Positions 8,305-16,742 of a stretch of 64,000 nt of DNA are shown here, piece by piece. Position numbers and translations under genes: made by a program. Within the stretch, counting starts at the first letter, position 1; the number at the start of each line of letters is the position of its first letter. Source of the stretch: Sediminicoccus rosea (lineage in GTDB: Bacteria > Pseudomonadota > Alphaproteobacteria > Acetobacterales > Acetobacteraceae). The notes below the pieces were generated by a model, which was given only the letters and a program-made list of their open reading frames with translations, searched no databases and was not told the origin of the DNA. The DNA is taken from NCBI RefSeq assembly GCF_033547095.1, contig NZ_CP137852.1:4489001-4553000 (forward strand). The letters run 5' to 3'.

Positions 8305-9276
8305 TCAGTTCACCGTGATGCGCGCTTCGCGGACGACGCGCCCCCATTTCTCGGTCTCGGCGCGGAGATAGGCGGCCAGCTCGGCGGGGCTGGACGTGAC
8401 CGCCTCGGCCCCCACCTGCGTCAGGCGCTCGCGCACCGGCTGCAGGGTCAGCGCCTCGCGCAGCACGGCGTTCAGGCGTTCGATTGCGGCGGGCGGCGTG
8501 CCGGCGGGCGCCATCACCGCACCCCAGGAGGTGGCTTCCGCGGCAGCCAGGCCGATCTCGGCCACGGTCGGCACATTCGGCAGAGCCGGATGGCGGCGGG
8601 CGCCGGTCACGGCCAGCGCGCGGACGCGGCCCGCCTGGATCTGCGGCAGCGCGCTCGCCACCTGGTCGAGCATCACCTGGACATTGCCGGCGACCGTGTC
8701 GTTCAGCGCGGGGGCGGAGCCGCGGTAAGGCACGTGCTGGATGTCGACCTGCGCGACAAGCTTGAACAGCTCCACCACTGTATGGGTCGAGCTGCCATTG
8801 CCGCCCGAACCGTAGGAGAGACGGCCCGGCTGCGCGCGCACCAGCGCCAGGAATTCCTGCGCCGTCTGCGCCTGCACCTGCGGGTTCACGATCAGCACAT
8901 GGTCGGTCGCGAAGGCGAGGCCGATGGGCGCGAGATCCGTCAGCGGGTTGAAGCCCATATTGGCGTAGAGATGCGGATTGATGGTGAGCGTGCCGGTCGT
9001 GCCCATCAGCAGCGTCATGCCGTCCGGCGCGCTGCGGACCACGTTCTCGACGCCCACATTGCCGCCCGCACCGGTGCGGTTGTCCACGGCGACGGATTGC
9101 CCCAGGCGTTCGCCCATCGGGTCGCTCAGCACGCGCGCCACGATGTCGGTGGCGCCGCCGGCCGCGAAGGGCACGACGAAGCGCAAGGGACGCGTCGGCG
9201 CCCATTGGGCGGATGCGAGGCTCGGCAGCAGCAACGCCGGCAGGGCCAGCGCCGCACGGCGGGTGGTGCGGATCAT
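8305..9276 (-). CDS. Bug/TctC-family tripartite tricarboxylate receptor
   Basis: 323 residues. Signal peptide approximately MIRTTRRAALALPALLLP to SLASAQ. Core motifs are PTRPLRFVVPFAAGGATD, VDNRTGAGGNVG, PDGMTLLMGTTG, QHVPYRGSAPAL and the C-terminus EKWGRVVREARITVN, which is nearly identical to the end of the next gene. This suggests the tandem pair arose by duplication and then diverged. It starts 54 bases downstream of an isomerase stop and is probably in the same operon. The ligand is unknown; context suggests a sugar acid or related carboxylate. Confidence 0.85.
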   Translation of the reverse strand: MIRTTRRAALALPALLLPSLASAQWAPTRPLRFVVPFAAGGATDIVARVLSDPMGERLGQSVAVDNRTGAGGNVGVENVVRSAPDGMTLLMGTTGTLTINPHLYANMGFNPLTDLAPIGLAFATDHVLIVNPQVQAQTAQEFLALVRAQPGRLSYGSGGNGSSTHTVVELFKLVAQVDIQHVPYRGSAPALNDTVAGNVQVMLDQVASALPQIQAGRVRALAVTGARRHPALPNVPTVAEIGLAAAEATSWGAVMAPAGTPPAAIERLNAVLREALTLQPVRERLTQVGAEAVTSSPAELAAYLRAETEKWGRVVREARITVN

Positions 9277-9330
9277 CTCGTGTTTCCTCCGGTTCTTGGG
9301 CGCCGTTCTACGCGGCTTGCCCAGCGTGGT

Positions 9331-10140
9331 TCAAGAAATCGCGGCGTGACGCTCCTTCATCACGCGCAGCACGTGATCCGGCTCCTCCGCCCACCAGCGG
9401 CGGGAGAGGAGTTCGACCTCGGTGAAGCCGTTGTAGCCCGCAGCCTCGGCCATACGGCGGATGGCCGCGATGTCGATGACGCCATCGCCGGGCATGCCGC
9501 GGTCGAAGACGAGATCGGTCGTCGGCACCAGCCAGTCGCAGGCGTGGAAGGCGGCAATGCGGCCCTCGGCCCGGCGCATCTGGCGCGCGAGATCGGGGTC
9601 CCACCAGACATGATAGACATCCACGGCGACGCCGACGCCCTCCCCCAGCGCCTCGCAGAGATCGAGCGCCTGGCCGAGGGTGGAGAGCACCGAGCGATCC
9701 GCGCAGGTCATGGGGTGCAGCGGCTCCAGCGCCAGTGTCACGCCAGCGGCACGCGCTTCGGCCAGGATGGCGGAGAGCCCATCGCGCACCATGGCGCGCG
9801 CGCCAGGCAGGTCCTTCGAGCCCGCGGGCAGGCCGCCGCAGACCATGACGAGGCATTGCGCGCCGAGCTTGTGCGCCTCCTCGATGGCGCGGCGGTTGTC
9901 CTCGATGGCAGCGGCGCGGCCCGCGGCGTCCGGCGCGGGGAACATGCCGCCGCGGCAGAGGCCGGTGACGGTCAGGCCCGCATCTCGGATCTTCCGCGCG
10001 GCGCCATCCACGCCCATGGCGTGCAGCACGTCACGCCAGGGCGAGATGCCGGGAATGCCATGCCGCGCGCAGCCCTCGATGCAGTCGGCGAGGCCCCACT
10101 TCTCCTTGACGGTGACGGTATTGAGCGAGAGCGGAATCAC
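9331..10140 (-). CDS. Sugar phosphate isomerase/epimerase family protein
   Basis: 269 residues of the xylose isomerase-like TIM-barrel family: GIPGISPWRD near residue 30, LALEPLHPM in the middle, VAVDVYHVWWDP, AFHACDWLVP and the terminal GFTEVELLS. These carry the expected metal-binding Glu, Asp and His residues. It overlaps the DUF993 gene by ATGA (10137-10140). Together with the Gfo/Idh/MocA dehydrogenase this gives the classic oxidise, isomerise and cleave set for a sugar or cyclitol. The exact reaction is not deducible from the sequence. Confidence 0.8.
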   Translation of the reverse strand: MIPLSLNTVTVKEKWGLADCIEGCARHGIPGISPWRDVLHAMGVDGAARKIRDAGLTVTGLCRGGMFPAPDAAGRAAAIEDNRRAIEEAHKLGAQCLVMVCGGLPAGSKDLPGARAMVRDGLSAILAEARAAGVTLALEPLHPMTCADRSVLSTLGQALDLCEALGEGVGVAVDVYHVWWDPDLARQMRRAEGRIAAFHACDWLVPTTDLVFDRGMPGDGVIDIAAIRRMAEAAGYNGFTEVELLSRRWWAEEPDHVLRVMKERHAAIS

Positions 10141-11294
10141 GCGACACCATGCAGGGCGAGCAGTTGCTTCATCCGGCTCGCCGCACGCTCCGGGTCGCTC
10201 AGCAGGCCCGCCGCATCCGCGAGGCGGAACAGCTCGGCGAAGTGCTGGATGGAGCGCGTGCTCTGTTGCCCGCCGACCATGACGAAGTGGTCCTGATGCC
10301 CGTTCAGCCAGGCCATGAAGACCACGCCCGTCTTGTAGAAGCGGGTTGGCGCCTTGAAGATGTGGCGGCTGAGCGGCACCGTCGGCGCCAGGATCTCGTG
10401 GAAGGTGCTGAGATCGTTCTTCGCCAGCGAGGCCAGAGCACCACCCACCGCCGGTGCGATGGGGTCGAAGATGCCGAGCAGCGCGTCGGAATAGCCCTCG
10501 GCATCGCCCGCGATCAGTTCGGCGTAATTGAAGTCGTCGCCCGTATACATCCGCACGCCTTTCGGCAGGCGGCGGCGCATCACGATCTCCTTCTGGTCAT
10601 CCAGGAGCGAGATCTTCACGCCATCCACCTTGGCGGCATGCGCGTGTATGACGGCGAGCGCCGTCTCCATCGCCGCCATGTGGTCGTGGTTGCCCCAGTA
10701 GCCTTCGAGCGCGGGGTCGAACATCTCGCCCAGCCAATGGATGATCACCGGCTGCTTCACGCCGCCGAGGATGCGCGCATAGACGCGCTCATAATCGGCC
10801 GGGCTGTTCGCCGCCTTGGCCAGCGCACGCGACGCCATGAGGATGATGCGCCCGCCCATCTTCTCGACGGCTTCGCATTGCTCCTCATAGGCACGGATCA
10901 CGTCATCCACCGTGACATCCGGCCCGGGGGTCAGGTGGTCCGTGCCGGCGCCCGAGGCGATCACCGCACCCGGGTGATCCTTCGCCGCATCCAGGCTCAG
11001 GCGGATGAGCTGCTGCGCCGCCTTCCAGTCGAGGCCCATGCCGCGCTGCGCCGTGTCCATGGCTTCCGCGACACCAAGGCCGAGCGACCAGAGGTGCTTG
11101 CGGAAGGCGATGGTGCGGTCCCAATCCACTTTGGCGTCGAGCCAGGGATCCTGCTCGGCCAGCGTGTCGGCCACCACATGCGCGGCGGCGAAGGCCACGC
11201 GCGGATAGGGCGGCAGCGCCTTCGCGAATTCGCGCGGCGGGCTGGTGGTGAAGTCCTCGAGGCCGTTGGCCGTCGGCAGGCGCAGGGTCGCCAT
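10137..11294 (-). CDS. DUF993 dihydrodipicolinate synthase-like protein
   Basis: 385 residues. The sequence matches what I know of the DUF993 group, distant relatives of the DHDPS/NAL aldolase barrel: LGLGVAEAMDTAQRGMGLDW near residues 70-90, VIASGAGTDHL, VIIHWLGEMFDP around 200 and GVKISLLDD. A Schiff-base lysine is plausible in VDGVKISL, as in DHDPS enzymes, but I have not aligned it. It lies between a Gfo/Idh/MocA oxidoreductase (3 bases upstream) and an isomerase (overlapping). A retro-aldol or dehydratase step on a keto-sugar is a reasonable guess only. Confidence 0.7.
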   Translation of the reverse strand: MATLRLPTANGLEDFTTSPPREFAKALPPYPRVAFAAAHVVADTLAEQDPWLDAKVDWDRTIAFRKHLWSLGLGVAEAMDTAQRGMGLDWKAAQQLIRLSLDAAKDHPGAVIASGAGTDHLTPGPDVTVDDVIRAYEEQCEAVEKMGGRIILMASRALAKAANSPADYERVYARILGGVKQPVIIHWLGEMFDPALEGYWGNHDHMAAMETALAVIHAHAAKVDGVKISLLDDQKEIVMRRRLPKGVRMYTGDDFNYAELIAGDAEGYSDALLGIFDPIAPAVGGALASLAKNDLSTFHEILAPTVPLSRHIFKAPTRFYKTGVVFMAWLNGHQDHFVMVGGQQSTRSIQHFAELFRLADAAGLLSDPERAASRMKQLLALHGVA

Positions 11295-11297
11295 CGT

Positions 11298-12464
11298 TCA
11301 GACCTCCAGCCTCGGCAGATCGATCCAGCGGCGCTCTTCCCAGGATTGCAGCCCGGCCATCGCCATCTGCACGCCCTTGGCGCCCGCCAGCAGATCCCAG
11401 GGGTAGTCCTTCACCTCGCCCACCACATGGCGCAGGAAGAGCTCCCACTGGACGCGGAAGCCGTTGGGGTAGGGCTGCGTGTCGGGCACCTTCTGCCAGC
11501 CCTCGTAGAAATTGATGGTCTGCGGCACGTCGGGGTTCCAGACGGGCTTGGGCGTGGCCACGCGCGGCTGCACCCAGCAATCCGTCAAGCCGCAGACGGC
11601 CGATCCATGCGTGCCATCCACATGGAAGGTGACGAGGTCATCGCGCCGCACGCGCGTCGCCCAGGAGGAATTGATGTGGGCCACGATCGGCTCCCCCTTG
11701 GCACCCTCCAGCTGGAAGGTGGCATAGGCCGCGTCATCCACGTCGGCATCGTACCAATTGCCCGCCTCGTCCTTGCGCTTCGGAATGTGGATAGCGCCGA
11801 GGCAGGAGAGCGACTTCACCGCGCCGAAGGTGTTGTCCAGCACATAGCGCCAATGGCAGAGCATATCGAGGATGATGCCGCCGCCCTCGGCCTTCTTGTA
11901 GTTCCAGGAAGGGCGCTGCGTCGGCTGGAGATCGCCCTCGAAGACCCAGTAGCCGAACTCCCCTCGCACCGAGAGCAGGCGGCCCAGCTGCCCGCTGTCG
12001 ATCACCATCTTCAGCTTGCGAAGGCCAGGCAGGAACAGCTTGTCCTGCACCACGCCGTGCTTGATGCCGGCGGCCTTCGCAACGCGCGCGAGGTCCAGCG
12101 CATCGGCCAGATTGTCGGCGGTCGGCTTCTCGCAATAGACGTGCTTGCCGGCGGCGATGGCCTTGCGGACGAGGCCCGCGCGCATCTGCGTCGTTGCCGC
12201 GTCGAAGAAGATCTCGTCCTTCGGGTCGGCGAGGCAGGCGTCGAGGTCGGTGCTGACGCGCTCCACATTGTGCGCGCGGGCCAGCGCCTCCAGCTTCGCC
12301 CGGTTGCGCCCGACGATGATCGGGTCCGGCATCAGGATGTCGCCATTGGCGAGCGGCAGGCCGCCATCGGCGCGGATCGCGGCGATGGAGCGGATGAGGT
12401 GCTGGTTCATGCCCATGCGCCCGGTGACGCCGTTCATGATGATGCCGATGCGCCGTTGCGCCAT
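11298..12464 (-). CDS. Gfo/Idh/MocA family NAD(P)-dependent oxidoreductase
   Basis: 388 residues with an N-terminal Rossmann domain. RRIGIIMNGVTGRMG contains the glycine motif, FFDAATTQMR follows, and GKHVYCEKPTADN carries the conserved EKP lysine. The C-terminal substrate domain includes GGGIILDMLCHWRYVL with a His in the catalytic position. Such enzymes oxidise sugars, inositols or their derivatives with NAD(P). It is the first gene of the five-gene operon ending at 7345, and a perfect palindrome 18 bases upstream of its start (12483-12498) is a likely operator. Confidence 0.8.
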   Translation of the reverse strand: MAQRRIGIIMNGVTGRMGMNQHLIRSIAAIRADGGLPLANGDILMPDPIIVGRNRAKLEALARAHNVERVSTDLDACLADPKDEIFFDAATTQMRAGLVRKAIAAGKHVYCEKPTADNLADALDLARVAKAAGIKHGVVQDKLFLPGLRKLKMVIDSGQLGRLLSVRGEFGYWVFEGDLQPTQRPSWNYKKAEGGGIILDMLCHWRYVLDNTFGAVKSLSCLGAIHIPKRKDEAGNWYDADVDDAAYATFQLEGAKGEPIVAHINSSWATRVRRDDLVTFHVDGTHGSAVCGLTDCWVQPRVATPKPVWNPDVPQTINFYEGWQKVPDTQPYPNGFRVQWELFLRHVVGEVKDYPWDLLAGAKGVQMAMAGLQSWEERRWIDLPRLEV

Positions 12465-12482
12465 GGTCGTTTCCCCGTTTAA

Positions 12483-12498
12483 GTAACCGTCTGGTTAC
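12483..12498. promoter_or_regulatory. Candidate TetR operator: GTAACC-N4-GGTTAC
   Basis: A perfect inverted repeat, GTAACC GTCT GGTTAC, lies between the tetR stop side (12522) and the start of the Gfo/Idh/MocA gene (12464). Its position 18 bases upstream of that start suits repression of the catabolic operon by the adjacent TetR protein. The link is inferred from location and symmetry. Confidence 0.55.
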
Positions 12499-12521
12499 CT
12501 ATCGCCCCGCGGGGCTCCGGG

Positions 12522-13145
12522 TCAAGGCCGCAGATAGCCCAGCACCATGGCCACCACATGCGCCTCCCGCGCATCCAACGCCGCCTCGCTGCCCAGGTCG
12601 GTGCCGAAGATGGTGGAGAGGGTGTGCATGTTCGCCACCGTGAAATGGCCCAGCGCCACGATGGAGAGGTAGAGCTGCAAAGGGTCCGCATCGCGCCGGA
12701 AGATCCCGGCCGCGGCACCGCGCGCCAGCACCTCGCGCAGGCGTTGCGTCAGCGGCGAATAGAGCGCCGGCACATCGGCCGAGCGGCGCAGATAGGCGGC
12801 ACGGTGGATGTTCTCCTGGTTCAGCAGCGCCACGAATTCCGGGTGCCGCGCCGTGTAGCGCAGGTTGAAGGCGACCAGCCGCGCCATCGCCTCAGCCGGC
12901 GGAAGGTGCGAGACCTCGACCTGCTCCTCCTCCGCGCGCTTGGCGGCATAGGCGGCCTCGAGCACGGCCAGCCAGAGATCTTCCTTCGCGCCGAAATAGG
13001 CGTAGAGCATGCGCTTGTTCGCACCCGCCCGCGCCGCGATCTCGTCCACCCGCGCGCCCGCCAGGCCATGCGCGGCGAATTCCGCCAGCGCGGCATCGAG
13101 AATGCGCGCGCGCGTCGCCTCGGCGCGGGGGGAAAGCGCGCTCAC
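12522..13145 (-). CDS. TetR/AcrR family transcriptional regulator
   Basis: 207 residues. The N-terminal helix-turn-helix (residues 8-55) reads TRARILDAALAEFAAHGLAG, then VDEIAARAGANKRMLYAYFG, a textbook TetR domain. The ligand-binding part includes NQENIHRAAYLRRS and resembles TetR_C proteins of the RutR/NemR type. It starts with GTG, overlapping the FAD oxidase stop as GTGA (13142-13145), so it is the last gene of the transporter/oxidase operon. It lies just upstream of the palindrome before the Gfo/Idh/MocA gene. Likely role: local repressor of the catabolic operon and possibly its own. Confidence 0.8.
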   Translation of the reverse strand: MSALSPRAEATRARILDAALAEFAAHGLAGARVDEIAARAGANKRMLYAYFGAKEDLWLAVLEAAYAAKRAEEEQVEVSHLPPAEAMARLVAFNLRYTARHPEFVALLNQENIHRAAYLRRSADVPALYSPLTQRLREVLARGAAAGIFRRDADPLQLYLSIVALGHFTVANMHTLSTIFGTDLGSEAALDAREAHVVAMVLGYLRP

Positions 13146-14404
13146 AGGCCCAGGCGGTCGCGCAGCCGGCCTTCCAGCACCTTGGCCGCGACGCCGATGC
13201 GCCAGAAGCGATGAAAGGCGATGGGACGGATGGGCGTGACCGGCATGTCCACCCGCTCGCCCAGGATGCGCCGCGCCAATTGCCGCCCCATGGCGGTGCC
13301 CATGGCCACGCCGCGGCCGTTATAGCCGAGGCCCGCCAGCAGGCCCGGCGTGGGCTCATGCAGATGCGGGTAATGATCCTTCGTCATGGCGAGTTGACCG
13401 TTCCAGCCATGCGTCCAGGCCACACCCTTGATCTCCGGCCAAAGGCGCAGCGCGTAGTCCTTCAGGTATTGGATGGGCTGCGTGTCGCTGATCGGCCGCT
13501 GCGGGCCACGCCCGCCCATGAGCAGGCGATTCTGCTGATCCAGCCGGTAATAGACGGTGATGTTCCCGGCCTCATAGAGCGAGGCGCGCAGCGGCATGAT
13601 CTTTCGCGCCACGGCCTCATCCAGCGGCGCCGTGGCGGCGATGGAACTGAAGACCGGCACCACACTCTGCCGCAGCCCGGGCCAGAGATCGCCCGTATAG
13701 CCATTGGTGGCGAGCACCACATGCGCGGCCGTGATGGCGCCCTGCGGCGTGGTCACGCACCACGCGCCCGCTGCCTCCGCAAGCGAGGTGGCGGGCGTCT
13801 TTCCATGCACCCGCGCGCCCGCCTGCATCGCCGCACGCGCCAGGCCCCGCGCATAGGAGAGCGGCTGCACATCGCCGCCGCGCCGGTCGAGCATGGCACC
13901 CGCATAGCGCGTGGTGCCCGTCAGCTTCGCGATGGCGGCGGCATCCAGATACTCCACGGGCCAGCCGCGCTTCGCGCATTGCTCGGCGGTGCGGCGCACA
14001 TCCTCGGCGTTGCTGCCATCAATGGCGGCACGGATCGTGCCCTCCTGCCGCGCCTCGCACAGGATCTGGTGGCGACGGATCAGGTCGAAGACGGCATCCG
14101 GCGCGCCGTAGGAGAGTTCCAGCATGCGCCCACCCAGATCCTCACCGTGATCGGCGATCACCTGGTCCGGGTCGGGCTTCAGGCCGGGATTCACCTGGCC
14201 GCCATTGCGGCCGGAGGCACCCCAGCCCGGCTCCTCCGCCTCGATCAGGATGACGTCGCGCCCCGCTTCCGCCAGATGCAGCGCGCAGGAGAGGCCGGTG
14301 AAGCCGCCGCCGATGATGCAGACCTCGGCGCGCGTCTCGCCGGCCAGAGGCGGCGTCGGCATCGCGGGGATGGCGGTCTCGGCATAGAGGCTCGGCGGCA
14401 GCAT
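13142..14404 (-). CDS. FAD-dependent oxidoreductase (DAO family, gamma-glutamylputrescine oxidase-like)
   Basis: 420 residues. The N-terminal FAD site is EVCIIGGGFTGLSCALHLAE followed by the Glu of VILIEAEEPGWGASGRNGGQ. This GASGRNGGQ block is typical of PuuB/OrdL amine oxidases in the DAO superfamily. Toward the C-terminus LGYNGRGVAMGTAMGRQLA is the second FAD contact. These enzymes oxidise secondary or primary amines and release an aldehyde, ammonia and hydrogen peroxide. It is downstream of a polar amino-acid ABC transporter in one operon, so the imported compound is probably an amino acid or amine that this enzyme oxidises. Confidence 0.8.
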   Translation of the reverse strand: MLPPSLYAETAIPAMPTPPLAGETRAEVCIIGGGFTGLSCALHLAEAGRDVILIEAEEPGWGASGRNGGQVNPGLKPDPDQVIADHGEDLGGRMLELSYGAPDAVFDLIRRHQILCEARQEGTIRAAIDGSNAEDVRRTAEQCAKRGWPVEYLDAAAIAKLTGTTRYAGAMLDRRGGDVQPLSYARGLARAAMQAGARVHGKTPATSLAEAAGAWCVTTPQGAITAAHVVLATNGYTGDLWPGLRQSVVPVFSSIAATAPLDEAVARKIMPLRASLYEAGNITVYYRLDQQNRLLMGGRGPQRPISDTQPIQYLKDYALRLWPEIKGVAWTHGWNGQLAMTKDHYPHLHEPTPGLLAGLGYNGRGVAMGTAMGRQLARRILGERVDMPVTPIRPIAFHRFWRIGVAAKVLEGRLRDRLGL

Positions 14405-14407
14405 GGG

Positions 14408-15142
14408 CTACTCCAGGGGGCGCAGGACGCGGCGCAGGAAATCCTGCGTGCGCGGCTCGCGCGGGGCGGTGAGGATTTCCGCGGGAGGGCCTTCCTCGAC
14501 GACGCGGCCCTTGTCCATGAAGACCACGTGATCCGCGACCTCACGCGCGAAGCCCATCTCATGCGTCACCACGGCCATGGTCATGCCCTCGCGCGCCAGG
14601 TCGCGCATGACGGTCAGCACCTCGCCCACCAGTTCGGGGTCGAGCGCGCTGGTCGGCTCGTCGAAGAGCACGGCCTTGGGGCGCATGGCGAGCGCGCGGG
14701 CGATCGCGACACGCTGCTGCTGGCCACCCGAAAGCTGGGAGGGATAGGCGCTCTCCTTCCCGGTCAGGCCCACACGGGCCAGCAATTCGCGCGCATGCCG
14801 CTCCGCCGCCGCACGGTCCTCGCCGGCGGCGTAGATCGGGCCCTCGGTCACGTTCTCCAGCGCGGTGCGATGGGGAAACAGGTTGAAGCGCTGGAACACC
14901 ATCGTCACCTGCTGGCGCGTGGCGCGGATCTCGGGGCTGTTACGGTCCACCCGCCTGCCCAGCACCCTCACCTCGCCGCCCTCATAGGATTCGAGGCCGT
15001 TCACGCAGCGCAGCAGCGTGGACTTGCCCGAGCCCGACGGCCCGATGACGCAGACCACCTGGCCCTGGCGGATGTTCAGCGAAATGCCATCCAGTACGCG
15101 ATTCGTGCCGAAGGATTTCTGCAGCTTGTCGATCTCGATCAT
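14408..15142 (-). CDS. Polar amino acid ABC transporter ATP-binding protein (GlnQ/HisP-like)
   Basis: 244 residues from the ATG at 15142, which overlaps the permease stop as ATGA. Walker A is [18 protein letters not shown], the Q-loop is [10 protein letters not shown], the signature is [17 protein letters not shown] and Walker B is [16 protein letters not shown]. The length and the RCVNGLE phrase are characteristic of the amino-acid (PAAT) subfamily. It pairs with the permease and receptor directly upstream. A longer in-frame opening to 15637 lies over the permease gene and is not real coding. Confidence 0.9.
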   Translation of the reverse strand: MIEIDKLQKSFGTNRVLDGISLNIRQGQVVCVIGPSGSGKSTLLRCVNGLESYEGGEVRVLGRRVDRNSPEIRATRQQVTMVFQRFNLFPHRTALENVTEGPIYAAGEDRAAAERHARELLARVGLTGKESAYPSQLSGGQQQRVAIARALAMRPKAVLFDEPTSALDPELVGEVLTVMRDLAREGMTMAVVTHEMGFAREVADHVVFMDKGRVVEEGPPAEILTAPREPRTQDFLRRVLRPLE

Positions 15143-15798
15143 CGCCGGCCGAACCGCTTTTCCAGCCGCGCCACCAGGATGATCAGCGGGATGGACAGGC
15201 ACAGATAGAGCAGCGCCGCCATGGTCCAGACCTCCTGGTTCTTGAAGGTGGAGGAGGCGATGAGGCGCGCCTGCGTCGAAAGCTCGGCGACCGTGATGAC
15301 GCTGGCCTGCGAGCTGTCCTTCAGCAGCATGATCAGGTTGTTGCCATAGGGCGGCAACACGATCCGCACCGCCTGCGGCAGCACCACGCGCGTCAGGATG
15401 CGCGCGCGGCTCATGCCCAGGCTCTCCGCCGCCTCGATGGTGCCGGCATCCACGGCGAGGATTCCCGCGCGGAACACCTCGCCCATATAGGCGGAATAGG
15501 CGACGCCAAGGCCGATCACGCCCGCCTGGAAGGCGTTGAGGTCCACGCCCAGCTCGGGCAGCACGAAATAGATGTAGAAGAGCTGCACCAGGATCGGGAT
15601 GCCGCGGATCGTGTTGGTGAAGAGCATCGCCGGCCATTCCAGCCAGCGCTTGCCCGAGGTGCGCATCAGCGCCCAGACGATGCCGAGCGCCGTGGAAAGC
15701 AGCAGCGCGCAGAGGGTGACGGCGATCGTCACCCAGACCCCTTGCAGCAGGATGGGCAGAAATTGCTGCCCGTCCCGCAGGAAACCCGCCCAGGTCAA
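15139..15798 (-). CDS. Polar amino acid ABC transporter permease (HisM/GlnP-like)
   Basis: 219 residues if it starts at the TTG at 15798, which gives the usual N-terminus [20 protein letters not shown] and clears the receptor gene. An in-frame ATG at 15864 would overlap that gene by 56 bases and add an Arg-rich head, so I think it less likely. Membrane segments lie around residues 20-40, 55-75, 85-105 and 185-205 of the short form. The EAA loop is [19 protein letters not shown], and [16 protein letters not shown] is a PAAT permease hallmark. It forms the membrane channel for the adjacent receptor and ATPase. Confidence 0.85.
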   Translation of the reverse strand: MTWAGFLRDGQQFLPILLQGVWVTIAVTLCALLLSTALGIVWALMRTSGKRWLEWPAMLFTNTIRGIPILVQLFYIYFVLPELGVDLNAFQAGVIGLGVAYSAYMGEVFRAGILAVDAGTIEAAESLGMSRARILTRVVLPQAVRIVLPPYGNNLIMLLKDSSQASVITVAELSTQARLIASSTFKNQEVWTMAALLYLCLSIPLIILVARLEKRFGRR

Positions 15799-15808
15799 GC
15801 GCCGCCGC

Positions 15809-16567
15809 TCACGCGGCCGAAGGCGGCAGGTTCCACTTGGTAACCAGCGCGGTGAAGGCGCCATCGGCCTTCATGCTGGCCAGCCCCGCATTGATCCGCG
15901 CCATCACCGGATCGCCCTTGCGGGTGCCGATGGCGATGCTACCGACGATCGAGGGGCGATACTCCGGCAGCAGCCGCACGCCGCGGAAGGTGCCCTGCGC
16001 GATCTGGTAGGAGACGATGGGCGCATCGCCGAAGCCCGCCGCGATGCGGCCGAGCGAGACGTCGCGCATGATGTCGGCCACGCTGTCATAGGTGCGGACA
16101 TCGAGGCCGGCCGCGCGCAGCGGCTCGATATAGACGGTGCCGATCTGCGCCCCTGCCGCCACGCCGCGCATGTCGGCCAGGCTGCGCCAAGGGCGCTGCT
16201 CGCCCTCGCGCACCGCGACGCCTTCCCCATAGGCATAGACGGGGTCGGAGAAATCGATCTGCTCGCGCCGCGCGGGCGTGGCCAGCATCGCCGCCGCGAT
16301 CAGGTCGATGCGGGAGGAGGTGAGCGAGGCGATGAGCGCCGCGAAGGGGGTGGCCTGCACATCCACGGCGAAACCCTGGCGGCGGCCGATCTCGGTGATC
16401 AGCTCCACCATGAAGCCGGTGATCGTGTTGCGGCTGGTGTCGAGGAAGGTGAAGGGAATGCCCGTCGGCGTGGAGCCGACCCGGAGCGTCTGGCCCTGCG
16501 CCAGCGCGGTGCCACCGGAAAGCGCCAGCGCGGCGCCGCCCCCCAGAACATGACGACGGTTGAACAT
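15809..16567 (-). CDS. Amino acid ABC transporter periplasmic binding protein (SBP_bac_3)
   Basis: 252 residues from ATG 16567. The signal peptide FNRRHVLGGGAALALSGG ends near ALAQ. The mature protein begins TLRVGSTPTGIPFTFLD and continues GFMVELITEIGRRQGF, SSRIDLIAAAM and REQIDFSDPVYAYGEG, the standard order of SBP family 3 motifs. It is the first gene of an operon with permease, ATPase, FAD amine oxidase and TetR. The ligand is likely a polar amino acid or amine; the exact one cannot be read from the sequence. Confidence 0.9.
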   Translation of the reverse strand: MFNRRHVLGGGAALALSGGTALAQGQTLRVGSTPTGIPFTFLDTSRNTITGFMVELITEIGRRQGFAVDVQATPFAALIASLTSSRIDLIAAAMLATPARREQIDFSDPVYAYGEGVAVREGEQRPWRSLADMRGVAAGAQIGTVYIEPLRAAGLDVRTYDSVADIMRDVSLGRIAAGFGDAPIVSYQIAQGTFRGVRLLPEYRPSIVGSIAIGTRKGDPVMARINAGLASMKADGAFTALVTKWNLPPSAA

Positions 16568-16742
16568 GCCCACCTCTCCTCTGTTTGCCTTGCCTGGACG
16601 GGATGAGGGCACGGCTGCGCGGAAGGTTCAAGCGGCCCCCCGCCCCGGAACCGATGCCGAAAAGCCACATTGTGGCCGGCAACTGTGGTGAACAGACCAC
16701 GCCCCATGGTGCGGCACCCCCTCGCATGCCTACATTCCATCC

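Noticed and set aside
6353-9205. Very long minus-strand open frame (about 950 codons)
   Set aside because: It runs antisense to the enolase-type gene and out of frame through both Bug genes. High GC gives long stop-free shadow frames; it has no coherent domain and would disrupt well-supported genes.
15799-15864. N-terminal extension of the amino-acid permease from ATG 15864
   Set aside because: It would overlap the receptor gene and add an Arg-rich head not seen in the family; a TTG at 15798 gives the usual N-terminus.
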